Shown here: one piece after another, positions 18,946-27,986 of the stretch
How the letters are laid out: every line of letters begins with the position of its first letter
Numbering within the stretch: position 1 is the first letter of the stretch
DNA from: Cytophagaceae bacterium
Lineage (GTDB): Bacteria > Bacteroidota > Bacteroidia > Cytophagales > Spirosomataceae
DNA: 59,684 bases
Assembly: GCA_005791165.1 (NCBI GenBank)
Contig: SXXW01000031.1
Coordinates: forward strand, 1 to 59,684
Reading direction: 5' to 3'
Made by a program: the position numbers and the translations under genes
The notes under the pieces: model-generated
What the model was told of the DNA's origin: nothing
The model's database searches: none
The model's input: the letters and a program-made list of their open reading frames with translations, nothing else

Positions 18946-20547
18946 ATGAGGTCATTTGATTACATCATTGTAGGTGCTGGTACAGCAGGTTGCGTGCTGG
19001 CAAATCGGCTTACAGAAAACCCTTCGATCCAAGTTTTATTAGTGGAGGCGGGAATGGACAGCCGGGATCCTAGAATTTTTACTCCCTCTTCATACCCCTT
19101 ATTAAATGGTACCTATATGAATTGGAATTTTTTCACAGAACCTCAGAAAAAATTAGGGGGACGCCAGATATACCAACCCCGAGGTAAGGCGATGGGTGGA
19201 AGTAGTGCGATCAATTGCATGGCCTACATTCGTGGAAACAAGGCTGATTTTGAAAATTGGGAATCTATGGGTTGTCGGGGTTGGTCGTATGCCGACATGC
19301 TCCCGTACTTCAAAAAATCAGAAAACAATTTGGATATCCACAATGAATTTCATGGCCAAGGGGGGCCATTAACCGTTTCTAATCCTAGCCAAAATACCAT
19401 TTTTGGTCAGGCATTTATCGAAGCATGTGGCACTGTTGGTATACCTAAAAACACCGATTTTAATGGCGCAAATCAAATAGGCGCGGGCATGTTTCAGTTT
19501 GCTATTGCTGATGGCCAACGAGTTACCGGGGCCAGTGCTTTCATCAATCCGATTTTAAAAAGGAAAAATTTAAAGATTATAAGCCAATTTCATGTCACTA
19601 ATTTAGTGATTGAAGGCGATCAAGTTAAAGGCATTGAAGGGCATTTGAAAAATGAGAAATCGAGTACTATTTTTAGAGCAGACCAAGATGTTATTCTATC
19701 TGCAGGTTCTTTTCAGAGTCCACAAATTATGATGTTGGCCGGGATTGGCGACGCAGATTATTTGAAGTCTTTTGGGATAGAGAATAAAGTCCATCTTCCT
19801 GGAGTTGGGAAAAATTTGTCAGATCATGTTTTTGTCAATATGCATGCGGAGGCTAAAACCCAGCGTGCATCATTTAATGCAGCCATTTCCGTCCCTAATT
19901 TCCTTACCTATGTGACTAAAAAGAAAGGACCCCTTTCAGCAAGTCCTTTAGAAGGTTGTGCATTTTATGATTCGGTGAATCAGTCTGACCGACCGGATTT
20001 ACAATTTCACTTTTCTTCCGCGTGGTCATTAGATATGTACGATTACAAAAAAATGCCCATTGGCGATGGATTTACTTGCTTGCCTACTTTATTGAAACCC
20101 GAAAGTCGAGGTTATGTAGGCTTGCACTCAAAATCTCCTTGGGATGCACCCAAAATTGACCCTCAATATTTAACTGATTCTGAAGGAAAGGATTTAGCTA
20201 CATTGAAAAGAGGCGTAAAATTAGCGCATCAAATTTTATTATCTTCTGAATTCGATCACCTTAGATTAGGCCATACATTGCCATATCCATCGGGTGAATT
20301 GACGGAGGAATTGATCGAAAAACATATTGAACGAGCAACAGAATGCGTTTATCATCCTATTGGAACATGTAAAATGGGCAATGATCCGAATGCGGTAACA
20401 GATCCAAAAACGCTTCGTGTGAAGGGAATAAATGGGCTACGTGTCATTGATGCTTCTATTATGCCCGACTTAGTTTCAGGAAACACAAATTCCATCGTAA
20501 TGGCCATTGGAGAAAAAGGTTCTGATTTAATCTTAAATAATTATTAA
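18946..20547 (+). CDS. GMC-family FAD oxidoreductase (alcohol/choline dehydrogenase type)
   Basis: This is a 533-aa flavoprotein that oxidises an alcohol. The N-terminal dinucleotide-binding motif is VGAGTAGCVLANRL and the first GMC signature is GRQIYQPRGKAMGGSSAIN. The second GMC signature region is SAGSFQSPQIMMLAGIG. The C-terminal active site keeps the catalytic His (YHPIGTCKMG) and Asn (VSGNTNS). It resembles BetA-like choline/alcohol dehydrogenases, but the substrate cannot be assigned. There is no signal peptide. A small secreted NTF2-like gene follows after 27 nt. Confidence 0.92.
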   Translation: MRSFDYIIVGAGTAGCVLANRLTENPSIQVLLVEAGMDSRDPRIFTPSSYPLLNGTYMNWNFFTEPQKKLGGRQIYQPRGKAMGGSSAINCMAYIRGNKADFENWESMGCRGWSYADMLPYFKKSENNLDIHNEFHGQGGPLTVSNPSQNTIFGQAFIEACGTVGIPKNTDFNGANQIGAGMFQFAIADGQRVTGASAFINPILKRKNLKIISQFHVTNLVIEGDQVKGIEGHLKNEKSSTIFRADQDVILSAGSFQSPQIMMLAGIGDADYLKSFGIENKVHLPGVGKNLSDHVFVNMHAEAKTQRASFNAAISVPNFLTYVTKKKGPLSASPLEGCAFYDSVNQSDRPDLQFHFSSAWSLDMYDYKKMPIGDGFTCLPTLLKPESRGYVGLHSKSPWDAPKIDPQYLTDSEGKDLATLKRGVKLAHQILLSSEFDHLRLGHTLPYPSGELTEELIEKHIERATECVYHPIGTCKMGNDPNAVTDPKTLRVKGINGLRVIDASIMPDLVSGNTNSIVMAIGEKGSDLILNNY

Positions 20548-20574
20548 TTTGCACACCTAATAAATAAACATACA

Positions 20575-21009
20575 ATGAAAAAAATCATTTTAATTTTAAC
20601 TACCCTTGTTATGGCGGTAACCGCAAAAGCACAAAAAGCTAGTGTTGAATCTTTACGCGAAGCTGAATTGAATCGTTTTAAAGTGATGATCGCACAAGAC
20701 GAAAAAGGCTTAGATGCTGTAATGCATGCAGATTTAGTTTACAATCACTCAAATGCTGCAACTGACAACAAAGCAAGCTATATAGGATCTATCGTTTCAA
20801 AGAAAACCATTTATGCTTCGATTGAATCGGAGGAATTAACTCCTCGCTTGTATGGAAAATTCGGAATCATTACTGGAATTGCGAAAATCAAAAATCAAAC
20901 GAAGGACGGTTCATTTACATTCAATCACCTTAAATATACAGATGTTTGGATTTTCCAAGATAAAAGATGGCAGATGCTTTCTTGGCAATCAACGAAAATA
21001 CTTAACTAA
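20575..21009 (+). CDS. Secreted NTF2-like (DUF4440/SnoaL-type) protein
   Basis: This 144-aa protein has a signal peptide (MKKIILILTTLVMAVT, cleavage after AKAQ) and one NTF2-like alpha+beta barrel domain: an N-terminal helix with RFKVMIAQDEKGLDAVMHADLVY and a C-terminal YTDVWIFQDKRWQMLSWQST. Members bind small hydrophobic ligands or act on them, and no catalytic residues can be named here. It probably shares the transcript of the GMC oxidoreductase. Its 3' end overlaps the convergent bioA by 8 nt. Confidence 0.8.
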   Translation: MKKIILILTTLVMAVTAKAQKASVESLREAELNRFKVMIAQDEKGLDAVMHADLVYNHSNAATDNKASYIGSIVSKKTIYASIESEELTPRLYGKFGIITGIAKIKNQTKDGSFTFNHLKYTDVWIFQDKRWQMLSWQSTKILN

Positions 21010-22294
21010 TCGTAGCGGCAAAATTTTCGATTTCAAGATAAATTAGGGCTAATTCCGAAGGCTTTATGCAATAGGGAGGCAAAATATATAAGGTATTACC
21101 CAGGGGTCTCAAAAGGATCCCTTTTTTTATAAAATGGTCATAGGCTTTTCCTCGGATGGGATTTAAATAACCATCTTTTTCAACGGTCTCTAATTCGCAG
21201 GCAACAATCGTTCCACAACATCTTACATTTTTTACCGTAGGATGCCCGGCCATTTTTACCTTCCATGCTTCATGGCTTTTCTCGATGGCTGCAATATTTG
21301 ACCAAGTTGTCTCTTCCTCCATGAGATCCATACTCGCGTTTGCTGCTGCACAGGCGAGCGGATTCGCAGTGAAAGAATGGGAATGAAATAGGGTTTTCTT
21401 TCGATCTAAAGATAGAAAAGATTCAAATAATGGATCGGAGCAAACGGTAACACCCAACGCCATCATGCCACCTGTTAAACCTTTTGACAAGCAAACGATA
21501 TCCGGTTTTTGTTGTAAATAGTCCATGGCAAACCATTTGCCTGTACGCCCAAAACCCGTCATGATTTCATCAGAAATGCTGATCAATCCCCCTTTTTTTG
21601 TTCGTGAAATGATCTTATCTAAGGTTTCAGCTGCATACATGTTCATGCCGCCGGCACCTTGAATGAGTGGTTCAAAAATAATGGCTGCATATTCCTCAGC
21701 ATGTTTTAATTTAGCCTCTAATACTTCTAGGCACTGCGCTTCATTTTTTGGATTAGGAATAAATTCCACCTCAAAAAGCATGTCTTGGAAAGGAGCATTG
21801 AAGGAGCTTGGCGCCCCCAAACTCATCGCCCCAAACGTATCTCCATGATAAGCATCTTCAAACGCGATAATTTTCCTTCGCTTTTGATTGCCTTGATTGT
21901 GAAAGAATTGTAAGGCCATTTTTATGGCGACTTCTACCGCAGTTGATCCATTATCCGAGTAAAATACTTTTTCGAAATTGGCAGGTAAGTGACTTAATAA
22001 CCGTTCGGATAAGCGAATTGCAGGCTCATGGGTAAAACCTGCAAAAATGACTTGTTCTAATTTGAGCGCCTGTTCATACACTTTTTGTGCCATATAGGCA
22101 TTCGAATGTCCATGTAAATTCACCCACCAAGAAGCAATCGCGTCGATGTATTGATTACCGTCCTCATCATATAAATAGACTCCCTCGCCACGTACGATGG
22201 CAATCGATGAAGGCTCGATAAAATGTTGAGTAAATGGATGCCAAACAACTTTTTTATCTCTTTCTGATAGACTAATTTGAGATGGATTTGGCAT
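21002..22294 (-). CDS. bioA: Adenosylmethionine-8-amino-7-oxononanoate aminotransferase
   Basis: This PLP enzyme makes 7,8-diaminopelargonate from KAPA, with SAM as amino donor, in biotin synthesis. The 430-aa class III aminotransferase starts with the BioA-typical KKVVWHPFTQH and has YLYDEDGNQYIDAIASWW, the cofactor Asp in ISDEIMTGFGRTG and the PLP lysine in CLSKGLTGG. It is the last gene of bioF-bioD-bioA and its start lies 23 nt inside bioD, which implies translational coupling. Confidence 0.96.
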   Translation of the reverse strand: MPNPSQISLSERDKKVVWHPFTQHFIEPSSIAIVRGEGVYLYDEDGNQYIDAIASWWVNLHGHSNAYMAQKVYEQALKLEQVIFAGFTHEPAIRLSERLLSHLPANFEKVFYSDNGSTAVEVAIKMALQFFHNQGNQKRRKIIAFEDAYHGDTFGAMSLGAPSSFNAPFQDMLFEVEFIPNPKNEAQCLEVLEAKLKHAEEYAAIIFEPLIQGAGGMNMYAAETLDKIISRTKKGGLISISDEIMTGFGRTGKWFAMDYLQQKPDIVCLSKGLTGGMMALGVTVCSDPLFESFLSLDRKKTLFHSHSFTANPLACAAANASMDLMEEETTWSNIAAIEKSHEAWKVKMAGHPTVKNVRCCGTIVACELETVEKDGYLNPIRGKAYDHFIKKGILLRPLGNTLYILPPYCIKPSELALIYLEIENFAATIS

Positions 22295-22883
22295 ATTTTA
22301 TAATGGTTTCTGGCGTAATTTCTTCTTCCTGCTGGACACGCAAAACTACGGGTAATTGCGTATACTTTAAAATGAATTTTTCTCCAGATGGATTTGAAGG
22401 TCCATTGAAGACAATTCCCAAGATGGGAACATGGTTATCCTTCAGTATTTGATAGGTTAGCAATGTATGATTGATGCTACCTAAATAATTTTTACTGACC
22501 AAAAGTACAGGTAGACCTAGTTTTTTTATCAGATCTAAATTCGTTTGATGGTCGTTGATAGGTACGAGAATTCCTCCCGCCAATTCCACAATTAATGAAT
22601 TTTTGGTTTGGGGCAATTGTATTTTTTCTAGGTCAATCGTGACCCCGTCGATCTCGGCAGCTGTATGCGGAGAAAGCGGTTGAGTTAATACATAACTAGA
22701 ATCCCAAACCTTTACATTCGGCAATTGAGTCATTTTTTTTATAAATAAAGCATCCGCTTCCTCTGGATTTCCGGATTGAATCGGTTTCCAGTAGTCGGCC
22801 TGAAGCGCTTGAGTAAAGATGGCTGATATGAGCGTTTTGCCAATTTCAGTTCCAATCCCAGCAACAATAAATGATTTATTCAT
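22272..22883 (-). CDS. bioD: Dethiobiotin synthetase
   Basis: This enzyme closes the ureido ring of dethiobiotin from diaminopelargonate, CO2 and ATP. The 203-aa product has the P-loop GIGTEIGKTLIS (canonical GTDTxVGKT form, here GTEIGKT), the substrate motif WKPIQSG, and VELAGGILVPI, in which the family's usual GAGG reads LAGG. Its start overlaps the end of bioF by 8 nt and its end overlaps bioA by 23 nt. Confidence 0.93.
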   Translation of the reverse strand: MNKSFIVAGIGTEIGKTLISAIFTQALQADYWKPIQSGNPEEADALFIKKMTQLPNVKVWDSSYVLTQPLSPHTAAEIDGVTIDLEKIQLPQTKNSLIVELAGGILVPINDHQTNLDLIKKLGLPVLLVSKNYLGSINHTLLTYQILKDNHVPILGIVFNGPSNPSGEKFILKYTQLPVVLRVQQEEEITPETIIKYAKSISN

Positions 22884-24015
22884 GGGTTTCCATGGTTTTT
22901 ATGAGTGCCAAAATATCTTCTTTTTGGGTCAAACTGTTGAGCGTAATGCGAATTCTTTCTTCTCCTTTTGGGACCGTGGGATATACAATGGCTTTCACTG
23001 CAAATCCTGCTTTTTGAAGCTCTGATGCTTTCTTTTTCACAAGCTGGTTGCCCGAGATGAAAAAGGTTTGGATGGCTGTTTTACTTGGCCCCCACTGGTT
23101 TGATTTCGAATGTTGAACAAAAAACTCAATGTTTTCTTTTAATTTTTTTCGTAGGTCAAACTGAGTTTCTACCGAAGTTAAAGTGGTCGATAAGCTTGAT
23201 ATGTGATGTGGACTGGGGGCCGTCGAGTAAATAAAGGGTCGAGCAAAATTGACTAAAAAATCAATTAATGTTTGTGAACCTAGAACGACTGCACCTGCAT
23301 TTCCCCAAGCTTTCCCAAAGGTAATAACCCGAGCAAATATCTCTTTTTCGATGCCCATTTCTACCGCTAATCCATTTCCATTAGGTCCATAGACTCCACC
23401 TGCATGCGCTTCGTCTAGGATTATTTCTGCATTGTATTTATTTTTCAAATGGACTAATTCCCGCAAAGGTGCCATATCGCCATCCATGGAATATACGGAC
23501 TCTACCACAATCCATTTAGGTGTTTCGATGGGGTATTCGCGGAGTAAATTTTCTAAATCTAGTAGGTCATTATGGGCAAAGATTTTGCGCTCAGCTTTTG
23601 ATAAGCGTAAACCGTCGATTAAACTTGCGTGCAATAATTGATCACAAAATACGACTTGATCTTTCTGAGCGATGGAAGAAATTAAGCCGACATTGGCATC
23701 GTATCCGCTTGTAAACAACAAAGATGCTTCCGCCTGATGAAACTCTGCACATTTTTTTTCAAATTGTTCTACCTGAATGGATTGACTTGAGATCAATCTA
23801 GATCCCGTGGATCCATTAATGGAAGTCAAATTGGATTTTAATTCATTAAAATCAGCTTCAATTTTATGTGCGAGAGATTGATTCTTAGCTAGTCCCAAAT
23901 AATCATTGGAGCAAAAATCAATCAAATGATTCACAGAAATTAATGAACGAACAAGGCCATTTTCTTGTCGCTCCAAAAGCTGATTATGTAAAATTTGCTG
24001 GTGAGATTTCATCAT
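22876..24015 (-). CDS. bioF: 8-amino-7-oxononanoate synthase
   Basis: This PLP enzyme condenses pimeloyl-ACP/CoA with alanine to KAPA, the first step of the biotin ring pathway. The protein is 379 aa from the ATG-ATG pair at 24015/24012. A TTG at 24030 gives a longer frame but is less likely. Motifs are FCSNDYLGLA, NGSTGSRLISS, the PLP-contacting ILDEAHAGGVYG and the lysine in ITFGKAWGNAGA. It is the first gene of the bioFDA operon. bioB, bioC and bioH are not in the window. Confidence 0.95.
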   Translation of the reverse strand: MMKSHQQILHNQLLERQENGLVRSLISVNHLIDFCSNDYLGLAKNQSLAHKIEADFNELKSNLTSINGSTGSRLISSQSIQVEQFEKKCAEFHQAEASLLFTSGYDANVGLISSIAQKDQVVFCDQLLHASLIDGLRLSKAERKIFAHNDLLDLENLLREYPIETPKWIVVESVYSMDGDMAPLRELVHLKNKYNAEIILDEAHAGGVYGPNGNGLAVEMGIEKEIFARVITFGKAWGNAGAVVLGSQTLIDFLVNFARPFIYSTAPSPHHISSLSTTLTSVETQFDLRKKLKENIEFFVQHSKSNQWGPSKTAIQTFFISGNQLVKKKASELQKAGFAVKAIVYPTVPKGEERIRITLNSLTQKEDILALIKTMETHE

Positions 24016-24329
24016 GTAATTCGGTTGCAAATTACGAATTTTAGGTTGACATGGCGTGCATTACCCGTAGATTCCATTGAAATTGATTAAGTAATTGATA
24101 ATTTCCATTAAAAATGATAAAAAATGTTTGACAATCTAATATATGTAATGTAGTATTGTACTGTGTTTCAATGTCGTAAGCACCTCAATAAAAACAATCC
24201 CAGTTCATTTCATTCTTTTTTTCATCATCTGATCCACTTTTTGTGTGTTGATATAATGTTTCAAAGATGATCTTTTGATCAGAAATCAGGTTTGGTAAAT
24301 CAAATTAAGAATATTCATTTCACCATTTT
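24016..24329. other. Divergent intergenic region between bioF and rho
   Basis: This 314-bp AT-rich stretch holds no credible open frame or RNA gene. It contains a promoter-like pair directed toward rho (24127-24158) and a small perfect dyad with a TTTT centre (TGATC/GATCA, 24269-24282). No convincing BirA-type operator was found in front of bioF. If the promoter call is right, the rho leader is about 165 nt, long enough for leader-based autoregulation. Confidence 0.6.
24127..24158 (+). promoter_or_regulatory. Candidate Bacteroidota-type promoter for rho
   Basis: TTTG at 24127-24130 and TAGTATTG at 24151-24158 are separated by 20 nt. This matches the Bacteroidota primary sigma consensus TTTG-N(19-21)-TAnnTTTG with one mismatch in the -7 element. 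Confidence 0.45.
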
Positions 24330-25925
24330 ATGGAAGAAAAACCTATCAAGAAAGTAAAAACAGTCGCGGAAGAATTGCCTACTAATGATCGTCCTAAGCG
24401 TCAAAGAATTCAAAAATCTACGGAAGAACCTGCTTTAGCCCCGATGCCTAACTCAATTCCAGAGCCAACCAATAGCGTAAGCGATACTGCTCCAGAGGTT
24501 ATAGAAACTAAATCAGAACCAATATCAGAAGTAAAATCTGCTAGGCCTTCAAAGAATTTTCGTCCTCGCCAAGAGCGTAAGCAACCCGAAGTGGATGAGG
24601 CGCCAATTGAATACGATGCGATTGCTCCCAATGAAGATGAGGTGGTTGATACTTCATTTATAACTAATAATGAAAATGTAGTGGATTCAAAGGTTTCCCC
24701 TACAGATGCGCCTGTTGACTTAGATAAATTACCCAAAGAAGAAATCCAAACTCAAAATACGCAGCAGTTTAAGCCTCGTTCAAATTACAATCAAATCATC
24801 AAAGAATTAGATGGTTTGATCGACAATGAAGGAGTGTTGGAAATCATGCAAGAGGGTGGTTATGGCTTTATGCGTTCTTCCGATTATAATTATTTAGCTT
24901 CTCCTGATGATATTTATGTTTCTCCCTCTCAAATCAAAATGTTTGGTTTAAAGACAGGAGATACTATTTTAGGTAAAATTCGTCCACCCAAAGAAGGCGA
25001 GAAATACTTTGCATTGTTGAAAGTTGAATCCGTGAATGGGAAGACCACAGACGAGATACGTGACCGCATCAACTTTGAATACTTGACGCCACTTTTTCCT
25101 GAGGAGAAATTAAATCTATCGACGACGGCAGATAATTATTCAACTCGGATTTTAGATTTATTTGCGCCGATAGGCAAGGGACAGCGTGGAATGATTGTTG
25201 CGCAGCCTAAAACGGGTAAAACGGTTTTATTGAAGGATATAGCCAATGCCATCTCTCGAAATCATCCTGAGGTATATTTGATCATTTTGTTGATCGATGA
25301 AAGACCTGAAGAAGTAACGGACATGCAACGTTCTGTACGTGCAGAGGTTATTTCGTCCACCTTTGATGAACAAGCGGAGCGTCACGTAAAAGTGGCTAGC
25401 ATTGTTTTAGAAAAGGCAAAAAGAATGGTTGAATGTGGACATGATGTGGTCATCTTGTTGGATTCCATCACTCGCTTAGCCCGTGCGTATAACACAGTAG
25501 TTCCTTCTTCAGGTAAAATATTATCTGGGGGTGTGGATGCGAATGCATTGCATAAGCCGAAACGTTTCTTTGGAGCGGCTCGTAATGTTGAAAATGGAGG
25601 TTCGTTAACGATTATTGCAACGGCCTTGACGGAAACGGGAAGTAAAATGGATGAGGTTATTTTCGAAGAATTTAAAGGAACGGGTAACATGGAATTGCAG
25701 TTGGATCGTAAATTATCCAACCGCCGTGTCTATCCTGCCATTGACATTACCGCTTCAGGTACTCGTCGTGAAGATTTATTAATGGATCCAGCGGTGTTAC
25801 AGCGCGTCTGGATTTTACGTAAGCATATGTCTGACATGAACTCTGTGGAGGCTATGGAATTTTTACAACAACAGATGAAGGGAACAAGAACGAACGAAGA
25901 GTTCCTTGTTTCGATGAATCGATAA
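24330..25925 (+). CDS. rho: Transcription termination factor Rho
   Basis: This hexameric RNA helicase terminates transcription. The protein is 531 aa against about 419 in E. coli. The excess is an N-terminal extension of roughly 150 residues that is rich in Glu, Pro, Ser and Asn with basic patches ([16 protein letters not shown]). The core follows: the RNA-binding cold-shock-like domain ([15 protein letters not shown]), Walker A ([11 protein letters not shown]), Walker B ([16 protein letters not shown]), the Q/R loops and the conserved C-terminus. Extended N-termini occur in Bacteroidota Rho and are probably disordered. The next gene starts 1 nt after the stop. Confidence 0.97.
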   Translation: MEEKPIKKVKTVAEELPTNDRPKRQRIQKSTEEPALAPMPNSIPEPTNSVSDTAPEVIETKSEPISEVKSARPSKNFRPRQERKQPEVDEAPIEYDAIAPNEDEVVDTSFITNNENVVDSKVSPTDAPVDLDKLPKEEIQTQNTQQFKPRSNYNQIIKELDGLIDNEGVLEIMQEGGYGFMRSSDYNYLASPDDIYVSPSQIKMFGLKTGDTILGKIRPPKEGEKYFALLKVESVNGKTTDEIRDRINFEYLTPLFPEEKLNLSTTADNYSTRILDLFAPIGKGQRGMIVAQPKTGKTVLLKDIANAISRNHPEVYLIILLIDERPEEVTDMQRSVRAEVISSTFDEQAERHVKVASIVLEKAKRMVECGHDVVILLDSITRLARAYNTVVPSSGKILSGGVDANALHKPKRFFGAARNVENGGSLTIIATALTETGSKMDEVIFEEFKGTGNMELQLDRKLSNRRVYPAIDITASGTRREDLLMDPAVLQRVWILRKHMSDMNSVEAMEFLQQQMKGTRTNEEFLVSMNR

Positions 25926-25926
25926 A

Positions 25927-26718
25927 ATGGATTTACTCCAACCTGTTTGGTTCATCGGCCATGGCAGCCCCATGAACGCGTTGGCGGATAATCCATTTAC
26001 GCAGCTTTTGGGCCAAATGGGTCGTCAAGCGCTTGAAAAAAATCCACCCAAAGCTATTCTGGTGGTGTCGGCACATTGGTTGAGCCGTGGAGGCACCTTC
26101 GTGCATGCTAGTCCTAAACCTGAAACTATCCACGATTTTGGCGGATTTCCTTCGGCTTTACACGCCTTTCAATATCCTGCACCGGGAAGTCCGGACACTG
26201 CGGAGCTTTTGGCTTCCGGTTCTCAGAAAATTCAAACGACCTTGGAATGGGGTCTGGATCATGGCGCTTGGACGGTGTTATGCCACTTATTTCCGGGGCA
26301 TAATATTCCGACTTTCGAAATGTCGATCGATTATGGCCAACCATTATCTTACCATGTGACCTTGGCGCAGGAGTTACAATTCTTACGTTCAAAGGGTGTA
26401 TTGATCATCGGTAGCGGAAATATCGTACATAATTTACAGGCCAGTGTAGCAAATTTATCCCGGGGCGAGGAAGATTTTGCCTACAACTGGGCGCAAGAAT
26501 TCGATGCATGGTCGACCGAAAAAATTGCCGATAAAAATTTGACAGATTTACTTGCTTATACCTCGGCTCCTGGTGGAGCACGCTCGGTGCCTGCGCCGGA
26601 TCATTATATACCAATGTTGTACTCATTGGCCCTGGCTGGAAAACATGAAGAAGTGCGATTTACGTATGATCAATTAGTCTATGGAGGAATCTCCATGCGC
26701 TGTTTTGAAATCAGTTAA
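25927..26718 (+). CDS. ygiD: Class III extradiol dioxygenase, 4,5-DOPA dioxygenase (YgiD) type
   Basis: This is a LigB-fold ring-opening dioxygenase of 263 aa, the usual length for the YgiD/DODA group. Metal-ligand histidines are visible in WFIGHGSPMNA and in SAHWLSRGG/IHDFGGFP, with a later conserved GSGNIVHNL and PAPDHYIPML. The family opens catechols such as DOPA, but the physiological substrate in bacteria is unclear. It begins 1 nt after rho and is cotranscribed with it. The 3' end overlaps convergent rocD by 8 nt. Confidence 0.9.
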   Translation: MDLLQPVWFIGHGSPMNALADNPFTQLLGQMGRQALEKNPPKAILVVSAHWLSRGGTFVHASPKPETIHDFGGFPSALHAFQYPAPGSPDTAELLASGSQKIQTTLEWGLDHGAWTVLCHLFPGHNIPTFEMSIDYGQPLSYHVTLAQELQFLRSKGVLIIGSGNIVHNLQASVANLSRGEEDFAYNWAQEFDAWSTEKIADKNLTDLLAYTSAPGGARSVPAPDHYIPMLYSLALAGKHEEVRFTYDQLVYGGISMRCFEIS

Positions 26719-27931
26719 TTGATAAAAAGACTTTTTCAATGAGCGCACAGGCTTCATCCATTTGATCTTTAGTGATGGTCAAAGTTGGCGCAAGCCGAAT
26801 TTTATTTCCATGCGTGGGTTTCATAAGCAGGCCTTCTTTCATTAATTTCAAGCAAATTTCATAGGCCAAAGGGCTTTCTTCATCCGTATCGATTTCAATG
26901 GCACACAATAACCCTTTGCCACGAACCTCGCGAATTAGGCTGGTTTTTATGGCTAATGATTTTAAAAATTGCATGAGTTGGGCACCCCTCGCTGCTGCAT
27001 TTTCGACTAATTTTTCATCCTCAATAATTGCCAAAGCTGTCACGGCCAACACACAGGCTAAGGGATTTCCTCCAAAGGTCGACCCATGTTCGCCCGGTTT
27101 TAACGTGAGCATCACCTCGTTTGAAGCCAATACCGCTGAGACTGGCATAAAACCACCCGAAAGAGCTTTGCCTAATAATAAAATATCAGGTTGAACGCCT
27201 TCATGTTGGCAGGCCAACCAAGTCCCCGTCCTCCCCAATCCCGTCTGAATTTCATCTGCGATGAACAAAACATGATGTTTTTGACATAGCTCGTAGGCCG
27301 CTTTTAAATAGCCAGCAAAGGGGACAATGACCCCAGCTTCCCCTTGAATAGGTTCTAGTATGAAGGCTGCCACCTTCGGATTCGCCAAGGCGAGTTCCAA
27401 AGCTTCCAAATTCTGGTAAGGGATTTTGGTAAAACCAGGAGTAAAGGGCCCGAAATTCATATAACTACTTGGGTCAGACGAAGAAGATATAGCCGCGATG
27501 GTTCGCCCCCAAAAATTACCTTCCGCTACGATGATTTCCGCTTGGTTACTAGGAACGCCTTTGACTTCATAGGCCCATTTTCGGGCTAATTTGACCGAGG
27601 ATTCCCCTGCTTCTACACCGGTATTCATGAATAGAACTTTGTCGTAATGAAAGCGTGTGGCTAGCGCTTTTTCCGCGAGGCCTAATTGGGTATTATGAAA
27701 GGCCCTGGAACTGAGTGTTAATTTTTTAGCTTGGGCCACCATCGCGTCGATCAGTCGAGGATGACAATGCCCCTGGTTCACTGCTGAATAGGCCGATAAA
27801 AAATCCATGTAGCGCTTGCCATCCACATCCCAAACGTAAAGCCCTTCGCCCTTTTCCAAAACCACCGGCATTGGGTGGTAATTGTGGGCGCCAAAATCCG
27901 ATTCAATTTCGATGTAATCCGCTGCGTTCAT
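26711..27931 (-). CDS. rocD: Ornithine--oxo-acid aminotransferase
   Basis: This class III PLP aminotransferase moves the delta-amino group of ornithine to 2-oxoglutarate, giving glutamate semialdehyde. It is 406 aa from the ATG at 27931. Ornithine-aminotransferase-specific features are the N-terminus (YIEIESDFGAHNYHPMPVVL), YMDFLSAYSAVNQGH, the cofactor Asp in FIADEIQTGLGRTG and the lysine in LLLGKALSGGFMPVSA. A hairpin with a T-tract lies immediately before the start codon (see terminator at 27935-27964). Confidence 0.94.
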   Translation of the reverse strand: MNAADYIEIESDFGAHNYHPMPVVLEKGEGLYVWDVDGKRYMDFLSAYSAVNQGHCHPRLIDAMVAQAKKLTLSSRAFHNTQLGLAEKALATRFHYDKVLFMNTGVEAGESSVKLARKWAYEVKGVPSNQAEIIVAEGNFWGRTIAAISSSSDPSSYMNFGPFTPGFTKIPYQNLEALELALANPKVAAFILEPIQGEAGVIVPFAGYLKAAYELCQKHHVLFIADEIQTGLGRTGTWLACQHEGVQPDILLLGKALSGGFMPVSAVLASNEVMLTLKPGEHGSTFGGNPLACVLAVTALAIIEDEKLVENAAARGAQLMQFLKSLAIKTSLIREVRGKGLLCAIEIDTDEESPLAYEICLKLMKEGLLMKPTHGNKIRLAPTLTITKDQMDEACALIEKVFLSIN

Positions 27932-27934
27932 AGG

Positions 27935-27964
27935 AAAAAACAAAGACGCATAAAGCGCCTTTGT
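27935..27964 (-). terminator. Hairpin terminator between fadA and rocD
   Basis: Read on the minus strand, ACAAAG-G-CGC pairs with GCG-T-CTTTGT (10-bp stem with one mismatch, 5-nt loop) and runs into a T6 tract. It lies after fadA but only a few nt before the rocD ATG, so it either isolates rocD or attenuates it. Confidence 0.65.
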
Positions 27965-27986
27965 CTGAATTTATATTTAAAGAAAA

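Noticed and set aside
18946..20547. Naming the GMC oxidoreductase as choline dehydrogenase (betA)
   Set aside because: The motifs only establish the GMC family. There is no betaine aldehyde dehydrogenase or choline transporter next to it.
24016..24075. BirA operator in front of bioF (half-site-like GGTTGACAT near 24044)
   Set aside because: The matching TTGTnAACC arm at the expected 14-15 nt spacing is absent, so this is a chance half-site.
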